From: Fremontodendron californicum
Taxonomy: Eukaryota; Streptophyta; Magnoliopsida; Malvales; Malvaceae
Length of the DNA stretch: 64,000 nucleotides
Reading direction: 5' to 3'
NCBI GenBank assembly: GCA_030761205.1
Contig: JAULJL010000002.1
Span: 42,558,814-42,622,813, forward strand
The position numbers and the translations under genes were made by a program. The notes beneath the pieces were generated by a model. It had not been told where the DNA came from, ran no database searches, and saw nothing but the letters and a program-made list of their open reading frames with translations. Below, one piece after another: positions 1 through 11,500 of the stretch; within the stretch, counting starts at the first letter, position 1; each line of letters begins with the position of its first letter.

Positions 1-3000
1 ATAATAGAGAGATTACGAGAAAAGAGCTGTGGATGCTGCAGGTTGTTGTGCTGTACATGATTGAGTTCTTTTAAGTTATGATTTTTTAGACATGTAAGTT
101 CAATGCCACTCTGTTAAATAATTGCAGTTCGCGGGAGTTCATTGTGAAGGAAAACCTAGCTTTTGGATAAGTGCGGACGGATCCTACCAGGAAGAAGGTC
201 AGAAGAATGTAAAGGGGCCTTTTTGGGACAAGGTATACTTGCATAGGGATATGCATACTGCATAGGCATAATTATATTCCCTTATGTCATATACTTGTAA
301 TAACATGAATATACCTTATTTTGTAGATGAGAATTAAGCTTTTTTGCGCTCTCTTGTCTTTGCCGGTTCCTCCTAATAATGTGAATCCTGCTGGAGAAGA
401 TGTCAGCCATAGAACCCTAGAGCAACAAGTACTTCATAAACTTCTTCTAGTTGGCTATCAAAAGTCTGGCACAAGTACGATATATAAGCAGGTAATATAT
501 CAATGGAGGCAACTCATTTCAATTGGCCTTTCCCCCCGTTTCGGTAGCTGTAAATAGATTCTCTTACTTTTGTTTTTTTAAATATACCTTTCGTTTTATC
601 CTCCATCAGCTTAGATGGAGATCTTGGATCTTGAGCTGACTTACCATTGGGCTTTGTCCACCAAAATTGCTATGTCTTGTCAATTCAGCCATGAACAGAG
701 GCCATTGACTACAATCTAGAGTTTTAAAGAATTGAGGAACTTGAACAAGATTGATGGAATTATTACAATAACCTTTTGAATTGTTTCTATTTCTTAAGCC
801 ATTACAAATGCATCATATGCAATTGGTGATCAAGATTGTAAAATGAACCCTCATTACTGCTTCTAGGCACATTGTGATTTAAAATTTTCTTGATATTTAT
901 GACTACTAACCTTTGGTTTTAAGACACTGGAAATGCAGAATAGGCTGTCTAAGTGAAACATTAAATTTGTTACTTGCTTATTTCAGGCCAAGATTCTGTA
1001 TAATATTTCTTTCTCTGAAAATGAGCGCCAAAATATCAAAGTGATGATCCAAAGCAATTTGTATGGCTATCTTGCTATATTGCTCGAGGGGCGAGAACGG
1101 TTTGAAGAAGAGCTCTTACTAGAGAATAGAAAAAGGCAGATTGCTGATGGATCTGGTTCTTCAGGTGCAATAATAGTGATTTTCTTACTGATAAAATTAT
1201 AATTCTTACAGTTTATTCTTTATAGATGCATTTTCAAGTAAACCTTTTATACTCCCCCCCCCCCCCCCCCCCCCCGCGTAATACTTCAATCAGTTGTGAT
1301 AAGCCTCAAAGGTAGCAAGATGATCTGTAAAAGCCTTGGCTGCAAGGCTTTAAGTATTTACTTTTAGGTTTTCCCACTATTCCTATATATAAAGGCATAA
1401 AGCGCAAGAATTTAGCATACTTAATAGACAAAATTTACCACTGAAAGGGAAGTTTTTCATTGCAATCTGTTGTATCTAAATGGCCTTAATTATATCACTG
1501 TTACTATCTTTTATTTCTTTTTTCCTTTTAAAAGTGAAGTAGTAGCTGTGCTCTTGCACCTTAGATATAGATTCTCACACTTTTGTGTGTCTTTAACTGA
1601 TTGAATTTCCCATTCCGATAGGTTTATGTCTTTCATGAATTGTGTTTAGATTTCCTGTAATATGTTTGGCTAGAAGAAACTTGCATTTGGCATAGAATAA
1701 CATTATTGAATAGAGTGTGAGCTTCATTGTTGACAACAGGCAGTACAAGCCAGATTGATGGTAAAACAAAATATTCTATTTCCCCAAGACTGAAAGCTTT
1801 CTCGGATTGGCTTGTCCAAGTGATGGTGTCTGGTAATTTGGAAGTCATCTTCCCAGCTGCTACTCGTGAATATGCACCATTTATTGGGGAGCTGTGGAAT
1901 GAAGCAGCCTTTCAAGCCACATATAACCGGAGGCATGAACTAGAAATGCTGCCCAGAGTTGCTACTTATTTCCTAGAACGGGTAAGCCTACTTTATGGGT
2001 TTTAGTCTGACAGCAATATATGTCCTTGAGGTGTATGTTGGGTTGTTTCAAGTTCCAACGTCCTCTTTTCCTTTCAACCATTTTCTTTTTTGTGTGCCTT
2101 TTGGTCATTAAAATTTGCTCCTCTAAATTGTTTACTGATGTTTTCCTGCTTAGCAATTTTATATATCTTCTATCTTTTATCTTTCTTTTTTCTATATATA
2201 AAAGTGTGAGCTTCAAAACTGCTAAAAGTGATCGACATAAATGGCCTTATAACAAATTTATCTTTTAAACATATTTATTTTTTATTAATTGTAATTTTGT
2301 GGGACCTATAATAATAAATTAATGTATATAGTAATTAATTTTTATTACTTTTAGATTCCTATTGAAACACAATTACTATGATGAAAATTGAAATACTTTT
2401 ACGGAATGTACATTAGAATATAACAAGTAGATAATGACTATGTTACTCGAATTCGGGTGTGAGTGTCGGACATGGGTATGTGTCCGACACTGATATGTTT
2501 GATTTATTTTAAGTTTTTCCATGTATTTGGAGGGTCCTTGGGGGATCACATCCCTATACCCATGTCCGAATATACGTCGGATACGGGTACTTCAAGAAAA
2601 ATGAAAAGTCGGAGCAATATAGGATAATAAGCACCAAAAAAGTAAAAAATTAGAAGTACAATGGTCGCATCACATAATCTAAAGAGGCCATTTTTTAATA
2701 ATCACCAAAAAGTAAAAAGAACATGGCCTAAAGAGGCCATTGATCACTTCTAATGGTAGTAGTTTGCTGCATACGTTGAAATGTGCTGCCACTGCCACTG
2801 AGCATTTTCTTTATCCTGCCTACTAAAACATTTTTGATAATAAAACTAAAAGTGGGCAGCTGAAATTTCTAATATCTTAATTCAATAGAAGCTTGAAGAA
2901 GAAGAAAAGTGCAGGATCTGGCAGCATTTTCACTTCTATGACCAATATCTCTTCACTGTATTTCACTCAGGTTTCTTAGCAATTCTAATAGTTTAAAGTT

Positions 3001-4466
3001 ATCTTCTTCTCAGGCTGTTGAGATCTCAAGGACAGATTATGAGCCCTCTGACATGGATATTTTGTATGCTGAGGGAATCACAACATCCAATGGACTTTCT
3101 TCCATGGAATTCTCTTTTCCGACAATAGAGAGAGAAAGCCTTATTGATGATTGTTACCAGCATTATCCATCTGCGAGGTTAGTTGTATTCCATTCTATGC
3201 ATAAGTTGTTTACTTATTCGCTACAAATGCCTTAAAAACTTATTTAAATGTCTTCTAATCACTTTGTTACCAAGTAAATCTCATCTTGGAATAGAAAGAT
3301 CAAGTTGTAGGTGATATTGATGACTGATAAGCTGCAATTCAATCACTTTCAATCAAATTACACTTCATTGCATCTAACACATCCTTAAAGCTCATGTTTC
3401 TGAATTTTGGTGAAACAAGTGGAGCCTTACACTTGGTCAAAAATAGCAAAGAGATTTTGTTTCTCTATTTGTACTGTTCATGATATTCCTTGGGGCTGAA
3501 CGTTGCATCAATTGGAAGATTTCATATTCTTCTTCAATGAATTTAAGCATTCCATTTTTCTGTTGTTCAAATATAAATTATCTCTCATACAGGCAAAAGT
3601 AGGGATCTTCCATAGGGATTCGGGGTCTTCTTTCTTTTATTTAGAAAAAAAAAACGGAAAACAAAAGGGATTAAGGGGTATGAACGAAATAAACCTTAAG
3701 TTATGTTCTTATAGAAGCTTGTTTAAAAGGAACTGAAATCAAATCTTACTAGTATTAGATTTTTTATTCACAATAATAAATAGATTTGACCATGTGTTAC
3801 TATCACTTTGAAATTAAATTACATATATTTATCTTTGCTTAGCATGTCTTGCTCTCAATCTGCTGCAGGTACCAACTTATTAGATTGCATCCCAGTAGCC
3901 TTGGGGAGAATTGCAAGTGGTTGGAAATGTTTGAAGATGTCGATATTGTCCTATTTTGTGTCTCCTTGACCGACTACGATGAGTTTTCATTAAACAGTAA
4001 TGGAGTTCTCATAAACAAAATGGTGGCAAGCAAGAAACTGTTTGAAAATATAGTCACACATCCGACCTTTAAGCAAAAGGACTTTCTTCTAATACTCAAC
4101 AAAGCTGATCTGCTCGAAGAAAAGATCGAGCAGGTTCCTCTGACTCGATGTGAATGGTTCGATGACTTCAATCCAGTAATCAGTCATAATCACTGCAAGT
4201 ATAACAACAACAACAGCAATAATAGAAATAATCATGCTTCACTGTCACAGCGTGCCTTCCACTATATTGCTGTGAAGTTCAAGAGGTTATTCACTTCTCT
4301 TACTGATCGTAAGTTGTACGTTTCAATGGTTACCGGATTGGAGTCTGATTCTGTTGATGAAGCTCTAAGATATAGCAGAGACATTCTTAAGTGGGAAGAC
4401 AATGAAAATAGCTTCGTTAACAACGAGTTATCGTCTACAGATATTGAGGCAAGTTCAACTTCATGA
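1..4466 (+). CDS. XLG: Extra-large GTP-binding protein (XLG), 3' part, 7 exons
   Basis: Plant-specific extra-large G-alpha protein that works with G-beta/gamma in hormone and defence signalling at the plasma membrane and in the nucleus (family knowledge). The 5' end lies outside the window. Exons I can join in frame: 1-41, 128-232, 327-491, 987-1164, 1740-1981, 3014-3177 and 3869-4466 (stop TGA). All introns are GT/AG. The peptide opens with NREITRKELWMLQ and continues through DGSYQEEGQKN, both typical of the region before the XLG G-alpha domain. The P-loop reads GYQKSGTST. Later come ILLEGRERFEEE, KWLEMFEDVDIV (G3 region, without DxGGQ) and LNKADLLEEKI (G4, NKxD). An Asn-rich stretch (YNNNNSNNRNN) lies before the last helices. 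The C-terminal EASSTS resembles XLG1 better than XLG3, which is a tentative call. The N-terminal Cys-rich region is not in the window. Confidence 0.95.
1254..1275. repeat. poly(C) tract, 22 nt, in an XLG intron
   Basis: An unbroken run of 22 C follows 'act' in the fourth visible XLG intron, between exons 987-1164 and 1740-1981. Long C/G homopolymers are rare in AT-rich plant DNA and are prone to length errors in sequencing. Confidence 0.9.
2440..2600. repeat. Dispersed repeat with GTGTCGGAC / GTCCGACAC motifs in XLG intron
   Basis: This stretch of the 1.03 kb intron after exon 1740-1981 contains facing copies of GTGTCGGACATGGGTATGTG and TGTCCGACAC, and ends with GTCCGAATATACGTCGGATACG. A related sequence lies in opposite orientation at 43015-43150. 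The shared order of motifs suggests one mobile or dispersed family. No clear ends or TSD were found. Confidence 0.55.
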
Positions 4467-4983
4467 CCCCCTTTTTTTTCTTCTTTAAAATGAAAGTAGA
4501 TTAAACCCTACTTGAGAATAGGAGATGTAGGAAAATCAGATTCTTAGAGCTGAAACAAGGTTTTTTCTGCCACTGCAGATTCCTTTATTTTTTATTTTTC
4601 TAAATCATAGAACTCAATTGTGAGGCAGTGTATATTTTGTTGTTAAGAGAAAGAATTATCCTCAAGTACTTTTTCTTTCTTCTATATTTACTAGATTCTC
4701 AAAAAGAATACAACTTAAAAATCAAATGAAAACATTGCTTAAATCACTTTTAAAGCTCCAATTTGACCATTGCTGGACATGTTTAAAGAACAGCTAATCA
4801 TATACAGGGCTCAGGTACAAAACAAATGAAGATTCAAAGCAAAGCTGCCATAAACTAAATAATGAACCATATCCACAATAAAACAACTCTAATTATACAA
4901 ACATGACTAGAAAGTACCTTGCTTTTACATATAAGCTCGAACAAAGTTACTACAAAGGAATTTCTTTACATTTTTCTCTTCAA

Positions 4984-5205
4984 TCACCAAGGTACAAACC
5001 GGTCCATAAGCAAACATACAGTAGTTTCTGACATTGTAGTTTCGTTAGTATCATCTTTTGAAGCTTCCTTCTCTTCAACATGCCCTTCCTTGGCAAACTG
5101 CTGGTCTTTTTTAGCCCTGATTGACAAGAATGGCTTTCTTGCTTGGACTTTCTCTTTGAGATTTGCTGCTAGCTCATCCATCCACCCGCCAACTACTGCA
5201 GACAT
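4984..5205 (-). CDS. Small conserved plant protein, function unknown
   Basis: Intronless reading frame of 73 residues from the ATG at 5205; an in-frame ATG four codons upstream (5217) would add MVRK. The protein begins MSAVVGGWMDELAANLKEK, has a Lys/Arg-rich middle, an acidic stretch, and ends SETTVCLLMDRFVPW just before the stop. I recall this kind of conserved C-terminus from short plant proteins of unknown function but cannot assign a function or name. There is no signal peptide or membrane segment. A good TATA box (CTATATAAG on the minus strand) sits about 115 nt upstream, which supports transcription. It is transcribed towards the XLG 3' end, about 0.5 kb away. Confidence 0.65.
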   Translation of the reverse strand: MSAVVGGWMDELAANLKEKVQARKPFLSIRAKKDQQFAKEGHVEEKEASKDDTNETTMSETTVCLLMDRFVPW

Positions 5206-5318
5206 TTTTCTCACCAAAGCTTGAAAAAAGAAACCCTTTTCTTTTCTTTGGAATCTCTTTATATATATTTTTTGCTTTTCTCTGTTTCTGTAAGGAAAAT
5301 AGAGGGGAGCTAAAAGGG

Positions 5319-5327
5319 CTTATATAG
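5319..5327 (-). promoter_or_regulatory. TATA box of the small protein gene
   Basis: Reads CTATATAAG on the minus strand. It is about 115 nt before the ATG at 5205, leaving a plausible 5' UTR of 80-90 nt. Confidence 0.55.
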
Positions 5328-5876
5328 AAGAAGTGAGAACTGAGAAGAGTTGTGGTTTTTGCAAAACCACTGTAGTTTTTGTTAGTGGTGTCAAGGCTGT
5401 CGGTTTTGACTCGTTGGAAACAAAAAAATCTGTGTGGTCAGCCCCTAGATACGGCTAAATTGGAGGAAAAGGGTATATGTATTTGCTCATACCATCTTTA
5501 ATATAAGAATATAAAAAGGTTTTCAATGGTTTTTAATTTTTGTAGTTTCTTGGAGTAAAAAATGGACTCAAAATACTTTCTACCCTTCCATCAGATATAT
5601 AATTTCCTCTATCCACAGCTTGATTTTGATATCAATATATCATATTTTTCTATCCGTTGATCAAGAATATGATTGAGTACAAGCAAAATAGACGCAAGAA
5701 ATTCTTGTATAAAGATGTGGGCTGCTGGTATGGTATCTTTTGTTTGTTATAGGAACCCATTTTTTTTTTTATTCTCTAGAAACGTTCAAAAAGACGGGTT
5801 TTTCACGTGGCCAGGGAGCTAAGCAACAAAATGGTTCTCGAGGTTGGAAAGTTCAATAGAAAAGCAGGGGCTCGAG

Positions 5877-6286
5877 TAGGGATGTAAACGAGACACTTGT
5901 GCTCGCAAGTTACTCGAGTTCGACTCAAAAAAAATTCGAATTCGATTCGATCATTATCGAGCCGAGCTCGAGTATCTTAATACCCGATTCGAGCAGCTCG
6001 CGAGCCTAATCGAGCTTTTTTTATTTATAATATTTATATTATTAATTTACTATTTTACCCTTAATATATATATATATATACACATACTTAAAACCCCTTA
6101 ATTCGAGCTCGAGTATATAAACGAGCCTAATCGAGTCGAGCTCGAATAGTTCGATTTTATCTCGAGCCGAGCTCGAGCTTAAAAAATGATACTCGATCGA
6201 GCTCGAACCGAGCTTTGAGCCTCGAGTTTCGAATCGAGCTCGAGCTTCTCAGTATTCGAGCTCGGCTCGACTCGATTACAGCCCTA
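5877..6286. mobile_element. hAT-like non-autonomous element rich in TCGAGCTCGAG
   Basis: Left end TAGGGATGTAAACGAG and right end CTCGATTACAGCCCTA are inverted copies (14 of 16 match). The inside is built from many TCGAGC/GCTCGA palindromes. Flanking octamers ggctcgag and atcccgag match at only 5 of 8 positions, so the TSD is weak. The TAGGG-TGTAA-CGAG end is typical of plant hAT MITE-like elements (inference). About 410 bp, no coding capacity. Confidence 0.65.
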
Positions 6287-7126
6287 ATCCCGAGTAATGA
6301 AGCATGTGGCCCTGATTTGAAGTGGACTTGCTCTTGCATTCTATCATATAATGCGGCAGATTCTAGTTTTTCCACTGGTCACTGGAGGCTTTACGTTGCA
6401 GCTCTATTGGCTTCAATTTTACAATTCAACTTGAGTCGTCTCAGGGGAAGAAAATCACACTGAGAAAATTTGCTGCCCTGTTGATCTGACAAAGTGTCAA
6501 TGAAATTGGAAAGTCGTCCAACCCTTCAGATTTTTTTTTTATTATATATTCAGTGTATGAACCAATAATAAATTATTCTTTCTTTTCTTTTGGAGTGGAG
6601 TTTTATTTGAGGAATCAGACTCTTCAAGTCAAGTCTCTCTCATTGCCATGGTCTGGTTCTGCCTGTGTTTATTATGTTTGGCCAGTTTCAGAGTTTGTGA
6701 GAAGACAATAATAGCACATCAATCAGAAAATATCAGCAAAGATATTTAACATTGTTTCTGTCATTGTCAGAACCTCAATCAACGAAGTCCTTTCATTTGT
6801 TTCAATCAAAACCGTAGAATCTTATTGCAGTAAGCTTTTCATAAACCATAAATTTTGAAACCCATAAACATCAGTAAATAGAAGGCGGATATGAAGAACA
6901 AAATCCAAGTTGTGGGCTAAAGCATTGAACAAGCATGGAGCCAGAACCCTCTTAGCAGAGCAGTACAAGAGAGTTGACTCGCATGACTGTGCTAACAAAA
7001 GCTCGTGCTACCTCAGTCGAGCTCTTTTCTTGTGATCGAACTACGTGGCTGGAACCACTAGAGAAAAGGGTCTTTTCTGGTAGCTTGGCAAGCGGTACAA
7101 GTGCCCACATAGTATTGAAAAAAATA
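6287..7126. other. Intergenic, no gene seen
   Basis: Mixed AT-rich sequence between the hAT element and a foldback element. Reading frames here are short and show no domain or splice structure. Confidence 0.5.
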
Positions 7127-7425
7127 AATTAATTTATGTATGGTAAAAGTGAGTAATTTAATCTTATATAATTGAAATAGTTACAAATAAATAAAATTGA
7201 TAACGATTTTAATGAAAAACCATTAAAATGTTAATGTTTACTCGTAAAATTTAACAGATTTAGATATATTTCAAATCATTAATTTTGTTAAATTTTACGA
7301 ATTCACATTAATATTTTAACAATTTTTCATTAATATTTTTATCAATTTTATTTATTTACATCTATTTCAATTATATAATTTTTTTTTCTTTCACTTTTAC
7401 GATATAAAAACTAAATTACTTTTGA
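7127..7425. mobile_element. AT-rich foldback MITE
   Basis: Near-palindromic block centred around 7262. The left arm has GTAAAAGTGAG at 7143 and the right arm TTTCACTTTTAC at 7390. Inner pairs include TAAAATTTAACA facing TGTTAAATTTTA and AATGAAAAACCATTAA facing TTAACAATTTTTCATT. No coding sequence. Boundaries are approximate and no TSD was established. Confidence 0.6.
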
Positions 7426-7899
7426 TTGATTATGTGAGTACTTAATCCTTGGCAAGCTCATTAGTCCATATATCCACGAGCGCAGACATAGCTACACAAC
7501 AAAAAGGGTAAAGCAATGGAAGATATTTTGGAAGCGTTTTTGAGATATTTCAAGATTTTTCTGGGGTTGATATTTTGGGATGCGAAGTGGGTTAACTGTT
7601 ACTTGGCGTTTATATAAGGAAGTTGTTTGATGGTTTTTCGGTTGTTTGTCAGCGGCGCACACATACTGTGCATTGTTTGTATCCTTTTGCCTTTTGGTCG
7701 GCTAAAGCCACCATATTTTTCGTCTTTACAAAGATATTTCAAAACCGCTGCATCATCCGTTTACTTATTTTATTTACCTTTGTTTACTATTTCTTCTAAG
7801 TGAATTGCATTTATAATAACCTTGAGGTACCCATTTATATCCATATAAAAACATGAACCATAAATAAGGGAAGTAATTGTTGCAAAGAATATAGTAATA
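7426..7899. other. Intergenic, downstream of SMG1
   Basis: No open frame or recognised repeat. It contains possible poly(A) signals for the minus-strand SMG1 transcript, for example TTTATT near 7769, which is AATAAA on the minus strand. Confidence 0.4.
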
Positions 7900-8549
7900 A
7901 TTATCAGTAACTGTAAAATTTACATATAAAGATCAATCTATCGAGGTGGTATATACAGTTAAAATGATTCTGAATCTTGAAATTTTGGCTTCGTTGGTTT
8001 GCATTCTGCCTGTCTTCAGAAATCATGAAGCTAATCTCCATGTCAAGAGGAGACCATCTTGAGACCACAATGTATGGCTTCTATCCTGCAGCTCCACGTA
8101 TAAGGTTATAGACTGCTAAAATTAAAGGCTTTCATCAAAGTTCCCTTCTAAATGATGTCCAAAGTTGCCGCAACTTCCTCGGGCTCTGAAGCAGAGGAGG
8201 CAGAGAGCCAAAATAAACTCCAGCTCAAAACCTCAACATAGCTATCCACATTTGATGCTATAGCACCTCCTGTTGAAATATATTCTGAAACAGGGTTGGA
8301 GCATGCCCTTCATCTCAAGAAGTGGCAATGGGCTCATTCTGTTCTGCAAGGTGGGACCAGGCTTCTCTTTTTAAGCCAAAAGATGCATCGTAGATGAGGA
8401 AATAGTTCTGATGGCTCCCTTCTATTAAAGCTCAAGATTGAAGCCTAGTCAGCCAACATGACAAGTAATTGAAGTAAACCTCCAATAGTTGACACCAACT
8501 TGCGAAGATCATTTGCAATTGATGCTAGAATACAAAGACTTAAATGAGT
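7900..8549 (-). other. SMG1: Likely SMG1 3' untranslated region
   Basis: Immediately follows the SMG1 stop codon (8550-8552). The base composition is richer in GC than the AT-rich intergenic DNA beyond 7900, and there is no reading frame. I read it as 3' UTR of several hundred bases; the true cleavage site is not visible, and an intron inside the UTR cannot be excluded. Confidence 0.4.
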
Positions 8550-11500
8550 TCAAATCCATGGCGTCCAGCCTTCATACATGCTGCAAAGATTATCAACACT
8601 AGTAGCTTGCTTAAGTAGATAATCCACTTGCTCTGCAATGCTAATTTCCCTGAAGAGGTACAAAATAACTGGCTGTTAATACATATTTCACTTGATACCA
8701 ATTTCCAGTCTCAAAAGGAAGTAGATACCTTTTCTCCGTAATGTCTCGTCCATCTAACTTCATTTCAACACGTCTTAGGACTGACATTGCATAAGCATTT
8801 TTACCTGCAGGCAGAAAAAGGTTACACCAATGGAAGTAAATACAGAAAATTCTAATTCCTTCTAACAAGTTTCTTAAACTAAAAGCTCACAAAGTATCCT
8901 GGAAAGAGAGAAAAAAGGGGGTGGAGGGAGTGAAGAAGAAAGCCATAACAAATTAAGAATTTTTCTCTAGTTAGTGGAAGATTAATAGTTAGTATCTAGT
9001 AAAAACCAAAAAACCAAAGCAAGCAAAGAGGCACCTAGATCGATTTAACAAAATCTATGGCAAAGCAGTAGCATCTTGAAATATTAAAAGAGAGGAAAAA
9101 TCACATTAAAAAAACCCCATGTTAGATTTCATATCGTGCAATTTATATTTCACATTGTTCCCCCTAATAAATTCTTATTCTACTCGTCAATCAAAACAAA
9201 CATTTCAATATTGAGATCTCAAGTTGGATGAAAGCTATGGAAAACAGCAACTGTGGACAAGGGCAAAATATAGTGCCAAGTGCAACTAGCATACTGAGGC
9301 AATCAGGAGGTCCTTTTGAGTTTGCAGGGAAAACTTGGTGATTTATGTAGTGCTCAAGATGCTGTCCTTTAGCAGCTTATAGAATGGATGAAAAACCCAG
9401 AGTTACATTCAGTACACCAGCATGTTTGACACAAAATCATCAACATAACTAATAAGAGGGCAGTTCCTAATCATGGTTCCAAGAACCAAACCAACCTCTG
9501 TTTCTAGAGTACTCAAATTTTATAGAAAGTGACAATAAAAGAAAAAACAAATCAGTAGACGGTTCAATAAGTTAGATTTTACACTTACCCCTTGCTATAC
9601 GACTGGCAGTGTGTGTGCTAGGAACAGGAACTTCCTGACTCTCATCATCAACCTCAACTTTGCCTAATGTGGATACTTCATCCTTACCCTGAACTTTCAC
9701 ATCCAAGTTCACCTTGTTCGAAGGTTGCGTAGATTCAAGAGGAGCACTTACAGCTTCATCATTCACTGAGGGAACAGCTTTCAGATGTTCATCGGTCTCA
9801 TCAGTTGCTGATTTCACTTTATAAGTATCAGTATTGTTCACCTCCATGTTCTTGGACATTCTCTGCCCACAATGTGAGATTTCACCATATTCGCTTTGAG
9901 AAGATGGAACAAAATTTTGACCATCGTTAGCCTTTTTCTGACTAGAATCAAGCCAAATCTTTTCCATCATCTCTACTGGATTATTGATGCCATCTGAAAG
10001 ACTAGTACCATTTGAGGTAATGCTAGATTCCACACTGCTATCGCCAATGCTATCTGGTGGTGATATCCACTCTTTATCTTGCAAAGAAAGCCCAGTTAGA
10101 CCAACAAGATCTTTGGGGCTCCCACTGCCTAATGTCGAGATGCTCTCTCCCCCTCTTTCATCAAATTCAGTGGCATCACCAGCAAGATCTGGCCTTGACA
10201 AACTAATGCTCTGTGATTTTACTTCCTGGCTTTCACCTAGTCCTTCAAGAGCCTGGAGAGAGAGAGAGAGAGAGCAAGCATAATTATTAGTCTTGGTATC
10301 ATCAATATGTCATGCTATAGTTCATATAATCTAAACTATTATTAATATTGAAACTGGATTTTACTTTATGCAGGTTGCCAGCATGGAGACTGGCAGTTCG
10401 TGCAAGTCTGGTCAACAAAGAATGTAGTTCCTTCACAGAAAAGGTAAGTGATGGCACCAAAGGCTTGAAGGTCTGGAAAGTCTCCCTAACTCTTAAGCCA
10501 TAAGACTGGTATATGGCTTGTCCATGTATTGGAGATACTTCCATCTTGGTCTCTCTCTCCCTAGCCATAGCTTCAGTCATAGCTGAGACATCCTTGGATA
10601 AAACTGATTCTAGTGGAAGAAGGATTGCATTTGCCTGCTACAACATCAAAACAAAGAGTAATATAGTTGTCAAACCACAGAGACTCTAGATCAGCAGAAC
10701 TTTGACGAAGTTATGTAATTTCATGAAAAAGACAAACTGAATCAAGGCAGCTAAACACAAACACCTATCATTACAAAGAAAGTACACAGTCGAGCAAACT
10801 ACAGAGATGAGTCAAAAGATGGGAACCTTTGAAAGATCTTCCATAAGAGAATGGTGTACAGCTGCAGCCTCCTTTCCCAGATTGTGAACATCATGCAGAT
10901 CTTCAGTTATTGCCAAAACCTAAAGAGAAGCTTAATAACATCAGACAGAGGGGAGCATCAAGGAGAACAAAAAGGGAATTCCTTTAGTTAGATTTCAGAA
11001 GAGAATGTAACAGCATAAGTTGCAAAAGAGACAAAAGAAGAAAGGGCTCTACAAAGAGTACTTTTTGGTGACGTGACTAGCTAATAAACCAAAAGACACA
11101 CTTAACTTTAAAGCAACACCAAAAATAACCAAAGTTCTCGCAATGGATAGCAACTTTATTCTTTTCACTTCTATAATTATTTGATTTCTTGAGGCAATGG
11201 GGTCAGTGCAGAGTTTTTCTCAAGTTACAAACAGGAACCAATTGCTTATATAAATAATCTTGAAATATATTTCTACTTTTCTGCCTACCATGCCTTAATT
11301 AAAGCCATGATTCTCCAATTTTGTAGGCAAAGCTATACAAGGCATAATATGTAGACAGCAAACATGCAAACTGTTGCTGTTTTAGCTTTGAGATTGTTTA
11401 CCTTGATGTCTTTGTTGGGGATGTTCTTATGGTCTTGGGTGGAATTGGATAATTCCTTGGTTTTGTCTTATCTAAGAGGACTTTGTGCGCAAGACATGTT

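Noticed and set aside
9984..10283. 99-residue plus-strand frame
   Set aside because: Antisense to SMG1 exon 13 and ends in the GA microsatellite.
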